DNA of 6,315 nucleotides from Nitrospirota bacterium (lineage in GTDB: Bacteria; Nitrospirota; Nitrospiria; Nitrospirales; UBA8639): positions 1 to 6,315 of the forward strand of contig JAOUNC010000171.1 in the NCBI GenBank assembly GCA_029881175.1, given 5' to 3'. Made by a program: the position numbers and the translations under genes. Below, piece after piece: positions 3,987-6,315 of this stretch. Within the stretch, counting starts at the first letter, position 1. Each line of letters opens with the position of its first letter. A model generated the notes under the pieces. That model ran no database searches. It was not told the origin of the DNA and was given only the letters and a program-made list of their open reading frames with translations.

Positions 3987-4398
3987 TGCCGTTTATCCTG
4001 GACAGTTCGGTGGCATTGGCCTGGATCCTTCCCGATGAAACCAATCCCACCCTTGATCACCTCTGTGATCGCCTGACCGATGATATCTCATTTGTTCCAC
4101 CTGTTTGGCCATTAGAGGTTGCAACGTCTTACTCGTTGCGGTCAAGCGAGACCGACTCACAGCTAAAGATGTGAGTCAACTGATCGCAGAACTGCGTGCA
4201 TTACCTTTGGAAATTTATGCTTCCTCTACTGAACGAGCCATGGAAGAAACTTTGGCCCTAGCCAAGAAGTACGACTTACCCACCTACGACGCCTCGTATC
4301 TAGAGTTAGCCAAACGACGTGATCTGCCATTAGCGACACTTGATACCAAGTTGCGCAAGGCTTGTGTGTCAGCCAAAATTCCAATCCTTCCAACGTAA
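3986..4398 (+). pseudogene. vapC: VapC-family PIN toxin, frameshifted
   Basis: Read through, this would be a 137-residue PIN ribonuclease starting MPFILDSSVALAWILPDE and ending near TLDTKLRKA. The acidic site would be Asp6, Glu44 (WPLEVA), Asp102 (PTYDASYLE) and Asp120 (ATLDTKL). The frame is lost at 4123-4124. After GTTGCA the sequence continues ACGTC, where one more A would give the family's conserved Ala-Asn-Val. As it stands, translation runs 62 residues and stops at 4174, keeping only the first two acidic residues; the second half is open in another frame to the TAA at 4396. The reading after the break is well preserved, so the lesion is recent or a sequencing error. Its ATG overlaps the antitoxin stop by one base. 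Confidence 0.85.
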
Positions 4399-4440
4399 CC
4401 CCCATTGTCATCCATTCCACTTTGCAGGTCGTTACGTTGG
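4390..4440. other. Inverted repeat spanning the toxin stop codon
   Basis: CCAACGTAAC (4390-4399) and GTTACGTTGG (4431-4440) are perfect 10-bp reverse complements with a 31-nt loop. The left arm contains the TAA of the frameshifted toxin. No U-run follows, so this is not a canonical intrinsic terminator. It may be a 3' stabilising structure or a binding site upstream of pgm. Confidence 0.4.
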
Positions 4441-4540
4441 TACCCACCACGGAGAGAATTTAGAAAGGCCGCTGAAAGATGTTGGAGACTTTGAATACTT
4501 CTGGGAATATCGGTAAGGTATCTCTTATTTTAGTGAACGC

Positions 4541-4556
4541 AGGAGATGTCATGTGA
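4541..4556 (+). promoter_or_regulatory. Strong ribosome binding site with a start-stop mini-ORF in the pgm leader
   Basis: AGGAG (4541-4545) is followed after 5 nt by ATG TGA (4551-4556), a one-codon reading frame, 25 nt before the pgm start. The same AGGAG abuts the alternative in-frame ATG at 4546 with no spacing, so it cannot serve that start well. It could tune ribosome loading on pgm, or be a relic or chance. Confidence 0.35.
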
Positions 4557-4581
4557 ACCTTTTTCTGAACGTGGAGATGAT

Positions 4582-6234
4582 ATGAAGAATCTTAGCCCGC
4601 TTGCAGGACAAGTCCCCGAGCTTTCTATGCTCGCCAACATACCCAGATTAGTCACCGCCTATTACACGGGTCAGCCGGACCCTTCGGTGCCCGAACAACG
4701 AGTGGCTTTCGGAACATCGGGACACCGCGGATCCTCGTTGAAAAATTCATTTAATGAAGCGCATATCCTGGCGACCACGCAGGCTATCTGTCTCTATCGT
4801 CAGCAACAGCGTATCGATGGGCCTCTCTTTTTAGGGATGGATACGCATGCGCTTTCAGAGCCTGCATTAGCGAGTACGCTTGAAGTGTTGGCCGCGAATG
4901 GTGTGGACGTGATGGTAGACCGCGACAACGGCTACACCCCCACCCCCGTCATTTCCCATGCGATCCTGACCTATAATCGAGGTCGAAAGACGGGCTTGGC
5001 CGATGGCATCGTCATCACGCCCTCGCACAATCCACCTGAAGACGGTGGATTCAAATACAACCCACCACATGGCGGACCGGCCGATGGCGATGTGACCACC
5101 TGGATCGAGAAGCAGGCGAACGCATTTCTAACTGATGACCTGCGCGGAGTGAAACGCATTGCGTATGAGAAGGCGCGCCGAGTTTCGACCACGCACCAGC
5201 ATGACTACGTGGGCGCGTATGTTGGAGATTTGGGCAACGTGATCGACATGGAGGCGATCCGCGATGCGAAACTGTCCATTGGAGTCGATCCCCTTGGCGG
5301 AGCGGGAGTGGCCTATTGGGGACCCATCACTGAGCGGTATGGATTTCCGGTGACAGTCGTGCATGAAGGAGTGGACCCGACGTTTCGCTTCATGAATCTG
5401 GACTGGGATGGGAAGATTCGCATGGACTGCTCCTCTCCCTACGCCATGGCCGGACTCATTGCCTTGAAGGATCGTTTCGATATTGCCTTCGCCAATGATA
5501 CCGACCACGACCGGCATGGGATTGTCACGCGGAGCGCAGGGCTGATGAATCCCAATCACTATCTGGCCGTGGCCATTTCGTATCTTTTTACCCAACGCTC
5601 GGGCTGGCGGCAGGATGCGGCGGTCGGAAAGACCGTGGTGAGTAGCAGTATGATTGATCGGGTGGCCTCCAAATTGGGGCGACGTCTCGTGGAGGTGCCG
5701 GTCGGCTTTAAATGGTTTGTGGATGGGTTGATTGACGGGTCCGTCGGGTTCGGTGGCGAAGAAAGTGCCGGCGCATCCTTTCTTCGTCGTGACGGCACCG
5801 TGTGGACGACCGACAAAGACGGCATCATTCTAGACCTGTTGGCAGCCGAGATGATGGCTAAAACCGGACGTGATCCTGGCCAACTTTATCTCGACCTGAC
5901 AAAGGAATTGGGAGTTCCGGTCTACGAACGCATTGATGCTCCGGCCACGCCCGCGCAGAAGGCGATTCTCAAGAAACTTGCGCCAGAGCAGATTCAGGCA
6001 TCCGAGTTAGCGGGGGAAAATATTACGGGTATTCTAACCTCAGCCCCTGGCAACAACAGTGCCATTGGCGGGCTAAAAGTGATGACGGAGAACGGATGGT
6101 TTGCCGCTCGTCCTTCTGGCACCGAAGATGTTTATAAGATTTACGCAGAGAGCTTTCGAGGGGACACACATCTCAAACAAATCCAGGAGGAAGCGCAGGC
6201 CCTTATCACGAAGGTCTTAGACTCGGCGTCGTAG
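4582..6234 (+). CDS. pgm: Phosphoglucomutase (alpha-D-glucose-specific)
   Basis: A 550-residue cytoplasmic enzyme interconverting glucose-1-phosphate and glucose-6-phosphate, linking glycogen and sugar-nucleotide synthesis to glycolysis. It is close to the 546 residues of E. coli Pgm. Four alpha-D-phosphohexomutase domains are recognised in order by FGTSGHRGS (residues 43-51), the phosphoserine loop [16 protein letters not shown] (145-160, Ser148), the Mg loop [10 protein letters not shown] (304-313), the sugar-selecting GGEESAG (391-397) and the phosphate-binding [10 protein letters not shown] (510-519). All key residues are present and the gene appears intact. The frame opens at ATG 4546; I chose 4582 because GGAG (4573-4576) is spaced 5 nt from it and the extra 12 residues are unlike the family. 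It stands alone in view, about 180 bp after the broken toxin, with no clear promoter consensus in the gap. Confidence 0.96.
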   Translation: MKNLSPLAGQVPELSMLANIPRLVTAYYTGQPDPSVPEQRVAFGTSGHRGSSLKNSFNEAHILATTQAICLYRQQQRIDGPLFLGMDTHALSEPALASTLEVLAANGVDVMVDRDNGYTPTPVISHAILTYNRGRKTGLADGIVITPSHNPPEDGGFKYNPPHGGPADGDVTTWIEKQANAFLTDDLRGVKRIAYEKARRVSTTHQHDYVGAYVGDLGNVIDMEAIRDAKLSIGVDPLGGAGVAYWGPITERYGFPVTVVHEGVDPTFRFMNLDWDGKIRMDCSSPYAMAGLIALKDRFDIAFANDTDHDRHGIVTRSAGLMNPNHYLAVAISYLFTQRSGWRQDAAVGKTVVSSSMIDRVASKLGRRLVEVPVGFKWFVDGLIDGSVGFGGEESAGASFLRRDGTVWTTDKDGIILDLLAAEMMAKTGRDPGQLYLDLTKELGVPVYERIDAPATPAQKAILKKLAPEQIQASELAGENITGILTSAPGNNSAIGGLKVMTENGWFAARPSGTEDVYKIYAESFRGDTHLKQIQEEAQALITKVLDSAS

Positions 6235-6257
6235 GTGACGCCATAAAGCCGAGTCTA
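6218..6257. terminator. Stem-loop over the pgm stop codon
   Basis: TAGACTCGGC (6218-6227) and GCCGAGTCTA (6248-6257) are perfect reverse complements. Inside, GGCGTC (6225-6230) can alternatively pair with GACGCC (6237-6242). The TAG stop (6232-6234) is in the loop. There is no T-run after it, so it is not a textbook intrinsic terminator; it may terminate weakly or protect the mRNA 3' end. The remaining 58 bases of the window hold nothing I can name. Confidence 0.45.
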
Positions 6258-6315
6258 CCCCAATAGCTTGGTTTCGTATGAATTTCATTCATTGTCCTTC
6301 TCCAGTCGCCCTTTG

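Noticed and set aside
4115..4130. Programmed -1 frameshift restoring the second toxin
   Set aside because: A -1 slip after GCA would give exactly Ala-Asn-Val, but there is no slippery heptamer (GGTTGCA does not re-pair) and no evident stimulatory hairpin; a one-base deletion or sequence error is simpler.
4546..4581. Upstream start (ATG 4546) for pgm
   Set aside because: The AGGAG directly touches this ATG, leaving no spacing, and the extra 12 residues do not resemble the family; ATG 4582 has a properly spaced GGAG.
5128..5595. 155-codon minus-strand open frame within pgm
   Set aside because: It lies opposite the strongly conserved coding frame of pgm and has no family resemblance; a shadow frame.

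Overview
The window looks like a chromosomal stretch from a Gram-negative bacterium. A lipoprotein-type lytic transglycosylase with a lipobox and a bacterial alpha-D-glucose phosphoglucomutase are the two housekeeping-type genes. The species cannot be fixed from the sequence. The dense intergenic palindromes (families ATCCCCGA/TCGGGGAT, ATTCCTGC/GCAGGAAT and CCTTCGAC/GTCGAAGG) are of a kind common in Nitrospira-like and proteobacterial genomes, but this is only an impression.

Layout. Positions 1-43 carry the start of a minus-strand gene that runs off the left edge. Positions 308-913 (minus) encode a secreted lipoprotein transglycosylase with an extended -10 promoter just upstream. From about 920 to 1887 there is no convincing gene: an isolated terminator-like hairpin, a composite block of palindromes (copy A), a long inverted repeat, and a small stem-loop plus a C9 tract leading into the first toxin-antitoxin promoter. 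Positions 1888-2453 hold an intact vapBC operon (PF09957-like VapB, PIN-domain VapC with all four acidic residues). Positions 2454-3713 are again geneless: palindrome copy B, then a GTGGGGTCAGGCATGAGTA-type repeat in several copies and two more, oppositely oriented, ATCCCC palindromes. Positions 3714-4398 hold a second toxin-antitoxin locus: an intact Phd/YefM-type antitoxin followed by a PIN toxin broken by a one-base frameshift. Positions 4582-6234 encode phosphoglucomutase (pgm).

How the parts relate. The transglycosylase (cell-wall turnover) and Pgm (glucose-1-P/glucose-6-P interconversion) look like stable host genes. The 3.6 kb between them is an accessory island of two unrelated toxin-antitoxin modules embedded in repeats. 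The first module lies between two directly oriented copies of the same ordered palindrome array (68-bp segment 67/68 identical). Both modules have a recognisable promoter (TTGACT-N17-CATATT and TTGACA-N17-TAAACT) overlapped by symmetric or directly repeated sequence, as expected for autoregulation by the antitoxin. I do not see a wholly new defence or mobile system. The most notable items are the repeat-flanked vapBC cassette, the nested and chimeric palindromes, the toxin-dead second module, and a start-stop mini-ORF before pgm.
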